Assembly: GCF_963677035.1 (NCBI RefSeq)
Contig: NZ_OY781472.1
Location: forward strand, 1,302,001 to 1,366,000
Source: an uncultured Hyphomonas sp.
GTDB taxonomy: Bacteria > Pseudomonadota > Alphaproteobacteria > Caulobacterales > Hyphomonadaceae
Length of the DNA: 64,000 nucleotides
Direction: 5' to 3'
Program-made: the position numbers and the translations under genes
The notes under the pieces: model-generated
Database searches by the model: none
What the model was told of the DNA's origin: nothing
The model's input: only the letters and a program-made list of their open reading frames with translations
In this document: one piece after another, positions 9,609-16,971 of the stretch
Numbering within the stretch: position 1 is the first letter of the stretch
Layout of the letters: each line of letters opens with the position of its first letter

Positions 9609-9696
9609 CCGAGGCTGCAGGCGGGACGGATCGTCTCGCCATATCCGGCGCTTCGGAGGGTGCGCCGGTCCAGCAGCCTCGGTGAGAGACCCTCCG
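9609..9696 (+). promoter_or_regulatory. Candidate structured cis-regulatory RNA (three stems plus pseudoknot)
   Basis: P1 is a perfect 10-bp helix (ccgaggctgc 9609-9618 with gcagcctcgg 9673-9682). It encloses P2, nine pairs with one G-U (9620-9628 with 9632-9640, loop gat), and P3, seven pairs (ccggcgc 9645-9651 with gcgccgg 9662-9668). Eight bases of the P3 loop (cggagggt 9654-9661) are complementary to accctccg at 9689-9696, just past P1, giving a pseudoknot. The fold ends 22 bases before the ATG at 9719 and close to the ribosome-binding region, so control of translation is plausible. It does not match a riboswitch consensus I know; the P1 strand faintly recalls the SAH class but lacks its core. 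Confidence 0.5.
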
Positions 9697-9718
9697 GATA
9701 TTCTAAGGACTCAAGGTC

Positions 9719-10882
9719 ATGACCAGATTTTCCAGTGAACCGCATTTTTTACCTTCCCGCCGCAGCCTGATGAAGCTGGCAGGGGCCGGCGCTGTCGGCG
9801 CAGCGGCAGCCCTGTCGGCCGGTGCGGAGACAACCAAAGCCGCCGCGTCGGCGGACGCCGCCGTGGATCCGGATGCCATTGCCATCCTGTCGGCGAACGA
9901 AAACCCCTACGGCCCGTCGCCGAAGGCCGTTGAGGCGATCAGGGCCGAAGCGGGCAATCTCTACCGCTACACCTATCCGACCGTGATGAAATTCGCCGAG
10001 ATGATTGCCGAGAAAGAAGGCGTCGCCCCGGAACAGGTGCTGGTCACCAACGGCTCGACCCCGATCCTCGCCGCCTTTTCCGACTGGGTGAATGTGAATG
10101 GCGGCAAGATCGTCACGTCCGCCATCACCTATGAAGGTGTGCCGCGCGTCGCTGAGCAGGCCGGCACCGAAGTCGTCTTCATGCCGCTGACCCAGGATAT
10201 GGGCTATGACATGGAAGCCATCGCCGCCCGCGTCGGGCCGGACACCGGCGCTGTCTATATCTGCAATCCGAACAACCCGACCGGCAAGACGATCCCGCCG
10301 GCACAGCTGAAAGCCTTTGTGGAAGACGTCAGCAACAAGGTGCCGGTCTTCATCGACGAAGCCTATCTCGACATGTCAGACGATTATCCGGCTGGCGTGA
10401 TGAGCGAGTTCGTGGCGGCCGGGAAACCAGTCATCGTCGCGCGGACCTTCTCGAAAATCTACGGTATGGCCGGCCAGCGTCTCGGCTATGGCCTGATGCC
10501 TGCCGACATGGCGATGGACATGCGCAAGACGGGCCGTCTGTCGAACGTGAACTATCTCGGCCTCGTCGGCGGCATCGCCAGCGTCCAGGATACGGCCCAT
10601 TTTGAAAAGATGCGCGCCACGATGATCCGTGGACGCCAGAAGCTGATTGCGATGGCGGCAGACCTTGGCCGTCCGATCGCGCCGGATCCGCAGGGCAGCT
10701 TCATCTATATGGATGTCGGCATGCCGGCGAAAGAATTTGCGGCGAAGATGCTGGACCGGAATGTCCGCGTGGTTGGCGAACGCTGGACCGCGATGCCGAA
10801 CTGGACCCGTATCTGCGTCGGCCTCGATCACGAGATCGACAAGTGCCACGCCGCAGCCAAAGAAGTCCTGACCTCTATCTAA
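9719..10882 (+). CDS. Tat-exported PLP aminotransferase, histidinol-phosphate aminotransferase-like
   Basis: A 387-aa fold-type I PLP aminotransferase of the HisC-like group. SRRSLMK at residues 13-19 followed by an Ala/Gly-rich segment is a twin-arginine signal, so the enzyme should be exported folded with its cofactor. Active-site features are CNPNNPTG (182-189), FIDEAYLD with Asp213, and the PLP lysine Lys246 in RTFSKIYGMAGQR. The substrate is unknown: a Tat signal argues against a role in cytoplasmic histidine synthesis. No other his gene is nearby. The leader can form a pseudoknotted RNA, suggesting ligand- or RNA-based control. It converges on the carboxyltransferase gene. Confidence 0.88.
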   Translation: MTRFSSEPHFLPSRRSLMKLAGAGAVGAAAALSAGAETTKAAASADAAVDPDAIAILSANENPYGPSPKAVEAIRAEAGNLYRYTYPTVMKFAEMIAEKEGVAPEQVLVTNGSTPILAAFSDWVNVNGGKIVTSAITYEGVPRVAEQAGTEVVFMPLTQDMGYDMEAIAARVGPDTGAVYICNPNNPTGKTIPPAQLKAFVEDVSNKVPVFIDEAYLDMSDDYPAGVMSEFVAAGKPVIVARTFSKIYGMAGQRLGYGLMPADMAMDMRKTGRLSNVNYLGLVGGIASVQDTAHFEKMRATMIRGRQKLIAMAADLGRPIAPDPQGSFIYMDVGMPAKEFAAKMLDRNVRVVGERWTAMPNWTRICVGLDHEIDKCHAAAKEVLTSI

Positions 10883-10900
10883 GAGGTGGGAGCGGGGACG

Positions 10901-10926
10901 CCGGCCCTGATTTCGGTCAGGGCCGG
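10901..10926. terminator. Perfect 10-bp hairpin at a convergent gene end
   Basis: ccggccctga (10901-10910) pairs perfectly with tcagggccgg (10917-10926) around the loop tttcgg. It sits 18 bases after the aminotransferase stop and includes the last codons of the carboxyltransferase gene on the other strand. There is no T run on either side, so it may aid rho-dependent termination or protect 3' ends rather than act as a classic intrinsic terminator. Confidence 0.5.
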
Positions 10927-12464
10927 TATCCGACCTTGCGCTCGCCGGGTTCCAGAACCCGCCAGGCGTGATGGATGAAATCCACCAGCAGCGGACGGGT
11001 GTCGCGCGGGTCGATGATTTCTTCCGCCAGAAAGCTTTCCGCCGTCCGGAAGGGTGAGCGAATCGCTTCGAATTTCCGGTACAATTGTTGTTTCAGGGCC
11101 TCGGGGTCCTCGGCCTCGGCGAGTTCCTTGCGGAAGGCGGCTTCGATGCCGCCGGCCATGGGCAGGCTGCCCCAGTCGCCGCTTGGCCAGCAATAGCGCC
11201 ACTTCGTCTTCGACTGGTTCATCATCGCCGATCCGGCAAGGCCATAGGCCTTCCGTATGACGATGGAACAGACCGGCACATCGGATTGATAGATTGCGGT
11301 CATTGCCCGCACGCCCGCGCGGGTGACGCCCGCCGTCTCGGCCTTCACGCCGACGGCAAAGCCCGGGCAGTCGACAAAGTGAATAACCGGCAGGTGGAAC
11401 ATGGAGCAGAGATCCATGTGACGGGTAACCTTGTCGCACACATCTGCCGTCCACGCCCCATCCAGGAAGAAGGGGTCGCCCGCGAGAATGCCGACCGGGT
11501 AGCCGTCGATCCGGGCGAGACCGGTGACGATGCCGCGGCCCCATTCCTTGCCGATCTCGAAGAAACTGCCATGGTCGACCGTGGCATCGACGATCTTGCG
11601 CGGCTTGTAGGGCGTCTTCCCGTCGGTCGGCACGATGGAGAGCAGGCTCTCTTCCTTCCGGTCCGGATGGTCTGCGGTTGCCACGCGTTCCGGCAGGTCG
11701 TGTACGGACGGCGGCATGTAGGACAGGAAGCGGCGCGCTTCGATGAAGGCGTCGGCTTCGGTGTCGACCACATTGTCCACGGTGCCGTTCTGCGCCTGGA
11801 TCTTCCAGCCGCCGAGTTCTTCCTTGGTCACGTTCTCGCCCAGCGCAATCGCCACGGGCGGGCCGGCCACGAACACCTGGCTGAGTTCCTTGACCATGAC
11901 CGAGAAATGGCTCGCCGCCACGCGGCCCGCGCCCATGCCGGCGCAGGGGCCGAGGGCCAGCGAGACGAACGGCACCTGGGTCATGCCGTGGACGATCTCG
12001 TTCCAGCCGGGCGTTTCGGGAATATAGGTACGGGGGTCTTTCTCCAGCGACTTGACCGAACCGCCGCCGCCGGTGCCGTCGATCATCTGGACCAGCGGCA
12101 TTCGATATTCCGCTGCCATTTTGATCATCTGGACCATCTTCTGCCAGATCGAGGCATCCGAGGCGCCGCCGCGCACGGTGAAGTCGTCGGCAAGGATGAC
12201 CGTCGGCCGCCCGTCCAGCGTCGCCCGTCCGGTGACGGAACTGGCCGGCAGAAAGCTCTCAAGCTCATCATCGGCAGAATAGGTGGCCTTGCCGGCAATC
12301 TTGCCGATCTCGTGGAAGCTGCCAGGGTCTGCCAGGAAGGCAACCCGCTCGCGCACCGTCAGCTTGCCGCGGCCGCGCTGGCGTTCAACCGGCTCTTCGC
12401 CGCCCATTTTCTCGGCCAGCCGTTCACGGCGGCGGAGTTCTTCAATCGACTTTTCCCAACTCAT
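10917..12464 (-). CDS. Acyl-CoA carboxylase carboxyltransferase (beta) subunit
   Basis: A 515-aa protein with both halves of the carboxyltransferase domain, as in propionyl-/methylcrotonyl-type acyl-CoA carboxylase beta chains. The family transfers carboxyl from carboxybiotin to an acyl-CoA. The N-terminal MSWEKSIEELRRRERLAEKMGG and KLTVRERVAFLADPGSFHEIG are typical, and the C-terminal half contains FHLPVIHFVDCPGFAVG. No biotin carboxylase or biotin carrier gene lies nearby, so the partner must be encoded elsewhere. The acyl-CoA preferred cannot be told from sequence alone. The gene is divergent from the SCP2 gene across 198 bp. Confidence 0.88.
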   Translation of the reverse strand: MSWEKSIEELRRRERLAEKMGGEEPVERQRGRGKLTVRERVAFLADPGSFHEIGKIAGKATYSADDELESFLPASSVTGRATLDGRPTVILADDFTVRGGASDASIWQKMVQMIKMAAEYRMPLVQMIDGTGGGGSVKSLEKDPRTYIPETPGWNEIVHGMTQVPFVSLALGPCAGMGAGRVAASHFSVMVKELSQVFVAGPPVAIALGENVTKEELGGWKIQAQNGTVDNVVDTEADAFIEARRFLSYMPPSVHDLPERVATADHPDRKEESLLSIVPTDGKTPYKPRKIVDATVDHGSFFEIGKEWGRGIVTGLARIDGYPVGILAGDPFFLDGAWTADVCDKVTRHMDLCSMFHLPVIHFVDCPGFAVGVKAETAGVTRAGVRAMTAIYQSDVPVCSIVIRKAYGLAGSAMMNQSKTKWRYCWPSGDWGSLPMAGGIEAAFRKELAEAEDPEALKQQLYRKFEAIRSPFRTAESFLAEEIIDPRDTRPLLVDFIHHAWRVLEPGERKVGYRP

Positions 12465-12662
12465 GTTCGTGACCTTCCACGCTTCCGCAAGGCAAGGTCA
12501 AGCAGATCTGGAGTGGCGGCTACAATATCGCAGGCGGGCCGCGCCTGACCCGGGACGTCCTGCGCCCGGTTCGTTACGCAACGGTATGTCACACAGCTTT
12601 CCCTTGATTTTCATACCGCGGGTCTGCTTTATCGCTTCAAATCCATCCCAAGGAGGAATCTC

Positions 12663-12965
12663 ATGGATCTCGCAGAACTTACAGCCAAGGCCAACGACGC
12701 TGTTTCCGCAGGCGGCGACTTCAAGAAAAAAGTGAAATTTGACTTCGGCGATGCCGGCAAGCTTTTCATCGACGGCATGAATGGCGTCGCCAACAATTCT
12801 GACGACGCTGCGGATGCGACGATCAAGGTTGATTGGGAAGACTTCAAGAAGATCGCTTCCGGCGGCCTCGATGCCACGATGGCGTTCATGCAGGGCAAAC
12901 TGAAAGTTGAAGGCGACATGTCGGTTGCCATGCAGCTTCAGAGCCTGATGAAGGCGCTCTCCTAA
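12663..12965 (+). CDS. SCP2 sterol-binding domain protein
   Basis: A 100-aa stand-alone SCP2 domain, a small alpha/beta fold that binds sterols, fatty acids or acyl-CoA in a hydrophobic tunnel. An AAGGAGGAAT ribosome site gives a firm start. The TIKVDWEDFKKIASG segment followed by AFMQGKLKVEGDMS is the characteristic SCP2 C-terminal motif. It has its own terminator at 12999, so it is probably a single-gene transcript beside the lipid-related genes that follow. The ligand is unknown. Confidence 0.92.
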   Translation: MDLAELTAKANDAVSAGGDFKKKVKFDFGDAGKLFIDGMNGVANNSDDAADATIKVDWEDFKKIASGGLDATMAFMQGKLKVEGDMSVAMQLQSLMKALS

Positions 12966-12998
12966 GGCGGGCAGCAGCCCTTCGGGTTTGACAGGTGA

Positions 12999-13031
12999 GG
13001 CCGCCCCGGGACACCCTGCGGGCGGCCTTTT
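12999..13031 (+). terminator. Rho-independent terminator after the SCP2 gene
   Basis: ggccgccc (12999-13006) pairs with gggcggcc (13020-13027), followed by TTTT at 13028-13031. The element separates the SCP2 transcript from the hydrolase gene starting at 13050. Confidence 0.8.
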
Positions 13032-13049
13032 CCGTTTGGGATACATTGC

Positions 13050-14000
13050 ATGGATACGCCCTTGCCGCCGGATACCGAATTCGTCCTCGTCCCCGGCAAT
13101 CCGCCGCCGAAGGGGGCAGAGATCGTCTGGTTCAAGGGCTCGGGCGGGCGCAATCTGCGTGCCTGCATCGCCCCGGCGCTGGCACCGGACAGGCCGCGGG
13201 GCACGGCCATTGTCTGTCCCGGGCGGACGGAATTCATCGAGAAATATTTCGAGGTCGGGCGCGAACTGCAGACCATGGGCTTTGCCGTCGTCATTCTCGA
13301 CTGGCCTGGGCAGGGCCTGTCGGACCGCCTGCTGGAAGATTCGAAAAAGGGTCATATCGACCGGTTCGAAACGTTCATGGGCGCACTGGCCAACGGGTTG
13401 GAGGCGCTCGATGACCGCCTGCCGCGGCCTTATGTGTCGCTGGCCCATTCGATGGGCGGGGCGATTGCGCTGGCCGCCATTGCCGATGGCCTTGTGAAAG
13501 TGGACGCGGCGGCCTTCAGCGCGCCGATGTGGGGCATCAAGTCGAAATTCCTCGGCATGCGCTATCTCGTCTGGGCGATGCGCGCGACGGGCCGGTCCGG
13601 CGATTATGCCATCCAGCCCGGCCCGCCGGAGACGTTCGAGACGAATATCGTCACCCACGACAAGAAACACTGGCAGCTGCAGCGCGACCTGGTCGATGCC
13701 CGGCCGGAGCTGGACCTCGGCCCGGTGACCTGGGGCTGGCTCGGTGCGTCGCTGGATATTGTGAGCGGCTTCACCAAAGCGAAGACGCTGAAGACGGTGA
13801 CCATTCCGGTGTTCGTCGCCTCGGCTGCAGAGGAACAGCTGGTCGACAATGCGGCCCATACCGCGGTCTGCAAACGGCTGCCGGATTGCGAACATGTCAC
13901 CGTCGATGGGGCGATGCATGAGATCCTGATGGAAACCGAAGATAAGCGCGCGGAGTTCTGGGAGGGCTTCCAACGTCTCCTGAAACGTGCGGATATATAA
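13050..14000 (+). CDS. Alpha/beta hydrolase (lysophospholipase/monoacylglycerol lipase-like)
   Basis: A 316-aa serine hydrolase of the PldB/Hydrolase_4 type. The nucleophile elbow is AHSMGG (Ser near residue 134), preceded by an oxyanion-region pattern VCPGRTEFIEKY and the DWPGQGLSDR loop. A late Asp (VFVASAAEEQLVDN region) and His in GAMHEIL complete the likely triad. No signal peptide is visible, so it should be cytoplasmic. Substrates are probably lysolipids or monoglycerides by family, unproven here. It is followed 35 bp later by an acyl-CoA ligase gene in the same direction, which fits fatty-acid release followed by CoA activation. Confidence 0.85.
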   Translation: MDTPLPPDTEFVLVPGNPPPKGAEIVWFKGSGGRNLRACIAPALAPDRPRGTAIVCPGRTEFIEKYFEVGRELQTMGFAVVILDWPGQGLSDRLLEDSKKGHIDRFETFMGALANGLEALDDRLPRPYVSLAHSMGGAIALAAIADGLVKVDAAAFSAPMWGIKSKFLGMRYLVWAMRATGRSGDYAIQPGPPETFETNIVTHDKKHWQLQRDLVDARPELDLGPVTWGWLGASLDIVSGFTKAKTLKTVTIPVFVASAAEEQLVDNAAHTAVCKRLPDCEHVTVDGAMHEILMETEDKRAEFWEGFQRLLKRADI

Positions 14001-14035
14001 AAAAGACAAAATGAATCTGGGTTAGGAGGAAACCT

Positions 14036-15505
14036 GTGGCGATCATCACGCTTTCGCGCATTCTGGCATTCTGGGCCGGCCAACAACCGGACCGGCCTGC
14101 GATTGACCATGAGGGGGTCCAGATCAGCTGGGCTGAGCTGGACCGGCGCACCAACCGGCTGGCGCGGGCTTATGAACAGCTGGGTGTGAAGCAGGACGAT
14201 TTCGTCACCATCGCGCTGCCGAACGGAATCGAATTCTTCGCCGCCTGCCTCGCCACCTGGAAGGCGGGCGCCACGCCGCAGCCGATCTCCGCGCGCCTGC
14301 CCAGGCATGAGCGCGACCAGATCGTGGAACTCGGCAAGCCGTCCCTCGTCATCGGCGTGCCGGAAGGGGAATATGGCGACACGCCGTCCGTACCGGAGAA
14401 TTTCGAGCCGGATGAGCGCCTTCCGGACACGGAATTGCCGGAGCGCATGGCCAGTTCGATCAAGGCGATGACCAGCGGCGGCTCCACCGGGCGGCCGAAA
14501 CTGATCGTCTCCAAAATCCCCGCCGCGTGGGACCCGGAACTGCCCTATCTGGAAATCCCGGTGCAGGGGGCGATGCTGATCCCCGGGCCGCTCTACCACA
14601 ATGGCCCGTTCATGTGGGCGATGATCGCCCTGTTCAAAGGCTGCACCGTCGCCATCACGACCCGCTTCGATGCAGAGAAGACGCTGGCGACCATCGAGCG
14701 GCTGAAGATTGACGTCGTCTACACCGTGCCGACCATGTTGCGCCGCATCTGGGCCCTGCCGGAAGAGGTGCGGGGCAAGTACGACCTGTCCAGCCTGAAG
14801 GCGCTGTGGCACCTGGCGGCGCCATGCCCGGCCTGGCTGAAGGAATGTTTCATCGAATGGCTGGGCGGCGATGTCATCTGGGAACTCTATGCCGGCACAG
14901 AAGGGCAGGGCACGACAATCATTCAGGGCACGGAATGGCTGGAACATCGCGGCTCTGTCGGCAAACCGGTGGAAGCGTGTGAGATGATCGTCGTCGACGA
15001 GACCGGCAAGGAACTGCCGCCCGGCGAAGTGGGCGAGATCTTCATGCGCCCGCTCGACGGGGCGGGCACGACCTATCGCTATATCGGTGCGGAGGCCAAA
15101 TCCCTGGAAGGCGGCTGGGAGAGTCTCGGCGACATGGGCTATCTGGATAAAGACGGTTATCTCTACCTCACCGACCGCCTGTCCGACATGATCCTTTCGG
15201 GCGGGGCGAACATCTATCCGGCCGAAGTGGAAGCCGCGATCGACGCTTATCCGGGCGTGCAGTCTTCGGCTGTGATCGGCTTGCCGGACGAGGATATGGG
15301 CGCGCGCCTGCATGCCGTGATCTGCCGTCCCGAAGGCGCGGTGGACGAGGCCGACATGGCGGCCCACCTCTCCACCATGCTGGTGCGCTACAAGATCCCG
15401 AAGAGTTTCGAATATGTCAGCGAGGCCGTGCGCGACGATGCCGGCAAGGTGCGCCGCAAGACCCTCCGCGAAGAGCGGCTCGCGGCGATGGCGCAAAATG
15501 CCTGA
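14036..15505 (+). CDS. AMP-binding acyl-CoA synthetase/ligase (ANL superfamily)
   Basis: A 489-aa class I adenylate-forming enzyme. The GTG start at 14036 has an excellent AGGAGG site. The phosphate-binding loop is TSGGSTGRPKLI, the adenine-site motif is ELYAGTEGQG, and the hinge and C-terminal domain carry YLTDRLSDMILSGGANIYPAE and a late KVRRKTLREERL with the catalytic lysine. The C-terminal domain looks short but complete. Substrate is probably a fatty, bile-acid-like or other carboxylic acid; the sequence does not decide. Downstream lies an MDR oxidoreductase with its own ribosome site. Confidence 0.88.
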   Translation: MAIITLSRILAFWAGQQPDRPAIDHEGVQISWAELDRRTNRLARAYEQLGVKQDDFVTIALPNGIEFFAACLATWKAGATPQPISARLPRHERDQIVELGKPSLVIGVPEGEYGDTPSVPENFEPDERLPDTELPERMASSIKAMTSGGSTGRPKLIVSKIPAAWDPELPYLEIPVQGAMLIPGPLYHNGPFMWAMIALFKGCTVAITTRFDAEKTLATIERLKIDVVYTVPTMLRRIWALPEEVRGKYDLSSLKALWHLAAPCPAWLKECFIEWLGGDVIWELYAGTEGQGTTIIQGTEWLEHRGSVGKPVEACEMIVVDETGKELPPGEVGEIFMRPLDGAGTTYRYIGAEAKSLEGGWESLGDMGYLDKDGYLYLTDRLSDMILSGGANIYPAEVEAAIDAYPGVQSSAVIGLPDEDMGARLHAVICRPEGAVDEADMAAHLSTMLVRYKIPKSFEYVSEAVRDDAGKVRRKTLREERLAAMAQNA

Positions 15506-15573
15506 ACCGGTTCTGCTTGACTTACCCTAGGGTGGGGACCGTCCCCTCGTGAAAAATTCAGGAGGAAGACCCC

Positions 15574-16578
15574 ATGAAAGTTGCTGCTGTGAAGAAGCCC
15601 GGCGGGCCGGGCAATCTCGTCATTGAAGAACGTCCGGATCCCGTTGCGGGCCCGGGTGAAGTGCTGGTGCGGGTGCGCGCCTCCAGCCTCAACTATCACG
15701 ACTTTGTCGTCGTCATGGGCGGCATTCCGACTCCCGACGGACGTATCCCCATGTCGGATGGCGCCTGTGAAGTGGTTGCGGTCGGGGAGGGCGTCACCAG
15801 GTGGAACGTGGGCGACAAGGTATTGTCCCTGTTCTTCCCCGGCTGGCAGTCCGGCCAGATCGAGGCGGCAGGGTTCAACTCCGTGCCCGGAGACGGGGCA
15901 GACGGATTTGGCGCCGAACTCGTGGCCGCGCCGGAAACCGCCTTCACCCGCATGCCGGAAGGCTGGACCTTCGAAGAGGCTGCGACCCTTCCGTGTGCGG
16001 CGCTGACGGCGTGGCGCGGTATTGTTGCCGAAGGCAGGATCAAGCCGGGCGCCTGGGTGCTGACCCAGGGCACGGGCGGGGTATCGATCTTCGCGCTGCA
16101 ACTCGCCAAGGCGGCCGGGTGCCGGGTGATCTCAACGTCCTCCTCGCCGGAAAAACTGGAAAAGCTGAAAGCCCTCGGCGCCGATCATGTGATCAATTAC
16201 AAGGAAAATTCGGACTGGGGCGCTGAGGCGTTTAAACTGGCCGGCGGGCGCGGCGTGGATGAAGTCGTCGAAATCGGCGGGCCGGGCACCCTGGCCCAGT
16301 CCATCGCGGCTTGCCGTCCGGGCGGGCATATCTCGTTGATCGGCGTGCTGACCGGCGTGTCGGGTGACGTGCCGACGGCGGCGCTCTTCTCGCGCAACAT
16401 CACCCTGTCGGGCATCACAGTCGGCTCGCGCCGCATGCAGGAAGACATGGTCGACGCCCTTGAAGCGAACGGCATCAAGCCGGTGATCGATTCCACCTTC
16501 CCGCTCGACAAGATCGCCGACGCCTTCGCCCACCAGGCCAGCCAGAAACATTTCGGCAAGATCGTCCTGACGATCTGA
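15574..16578 (+). CDS. MDR-family NAD(P)-dependent alcohol dehydrogenase/quinone oxidoreductase
   Basis: A 334-aa medium-chain dehydrogenase/reductase. The start follows AGGAGGAAG. The N-terminal GroES-like domain is followed by a Rossmann domain with LTQGTGGVSIFALQLAKAAG and then TSSSPEKLEKLKALGADHVINY. The catalytic zinc cysteine is not obvious, so it is closer to the zinc-independent quinone reductase group. The substrate is unknown. It may be transcribed with the upstream acyl-CoA ligase (68-bp gap). Its stop is followed directly by a repeat-rich spacer. Confidence 0.87.
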   Translation: MKVAAVKKPGGPGNLVIEERPDPVAGPGEVLVRVRASSLNYHDFVVVMGGIPTPDGRIPMSDGACEVVAVGEGVTRWNVGDKVLSLFFPGWQSGQIEAAGFNSVPGDGADGFGAELVAAPETAFTRMPEGWTFEEAATLPCAALTAWRGIVAEGRIKPGAWVLTQGTGGVSIFALQLAKAAGCRVISTSSSPEKLEKLKALGADHVINYKENSDWGAEAFKLAGGRGVDEVVEIGGPGTLAQSIAACRPGGHISLIGVLTGVSGDVPTAALFSRNITLSGITVGSRRMQEDMVDALEANGIKPVIDSTFPLDKIADAFAHQASQKHFGKIVLTI

Positions 16579-16585
16579 TCCGGCG

Positions 16586-16643
16586 TAGTCCGTTATAGTC
16601 CGGCTTAGTCCGCCATGATCATGCGTGATCATGGTGTAGCCGG
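16586..16643 (+). repeat. TAGTCCG/TGATCATG palindromic repeat element, copy 1
   Basis: Three direct 10-bp units (each tagtccg plus three bases) run from 16586 to 16615. They are followed by a palindrome, ccatgatca (16613-16621) with tgatcatgg (16626-16634) around tgcg, and then tagccgg. Related elements in inverted orientation occur at 43271-43298 and 50778-50822. The copy starts 8 bases after a stop codon. Its role is unknown. Confidence 0.6.
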
Positions 16644-16679
16644 ATTTTGTGCGGATGGAGTCAGGCCGCACACGCCCCT

Positions 16680-16865
16680 GTCATCCCGGAATTTGCGCAG
16701 CAAATATCTGGGACCTTGCTTAAGCCCGCGCCCGTGCTTCGACTTCGCTCAGCATGAGCGCTCCTTAAAGTGCAGCCCAGAACGGGACTCATCCTGAGCG
16801 AAGTCGAAGGATGATTGGCGTGGAAAGAAGGTCCCGGATAAGCGCTGCGCGCTTTCCGGGATGAC
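16680..16865. repeat. REP-like hairpin cluster, copy 1 (units C, A, B, C')
   Basis: Two 36-nt units, 16680-16715 and 16830-16865, are inverted copies of each other. Each folds as a cccgga-type hairpin, but the inner stem differs (atttgc/gcaaat against agcgc/gcgct) with pairing kept. Between them lie a second inverted pair, 16737-16758 and 16788-16809, of the cttcgacttcgctcag type. The same units recur at 51165-51408. They resemble extragenic palindromic repeats of alphaproteobacteria; no transposase or RAYT gene is seen in the window. Confidence 0.75.
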
Positions 16866-16971
16866 ACATGGAGGGGCTTATCCAACACTTGAACCATCCC
16901 CTCCTGCCGCAATCATTGCCGGAAAAACAAACTTATCCGACACCTCCGCCCCCGGAAGTATATTCCCGTCC

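Noticed and set aside
9609..9696. SAH riboswitch identity for the leader RNA
   Set aside because: The ccgagg...cctcgg P1 recalls it, but the conserved GCGCTGC core and 3' GGCGCTCA are absent, and the gene is not in S-adenosylhomocysteine metabolism.
11085..12548. 487-codon plus-strand frame antisense to the carboxyltransferase
   Set aside because: Shadow frame; the opposite strand has all carboxyltransferase motifs and this product is low in structure and rich in His/Arg/Gly.
12498..15496. Two long minus-strand frames (503 and 630 codons) across the hydrolase and acyl-CoA ligase genes
   Set aside because: Antisense shadows of well-supported plus-strand genes.
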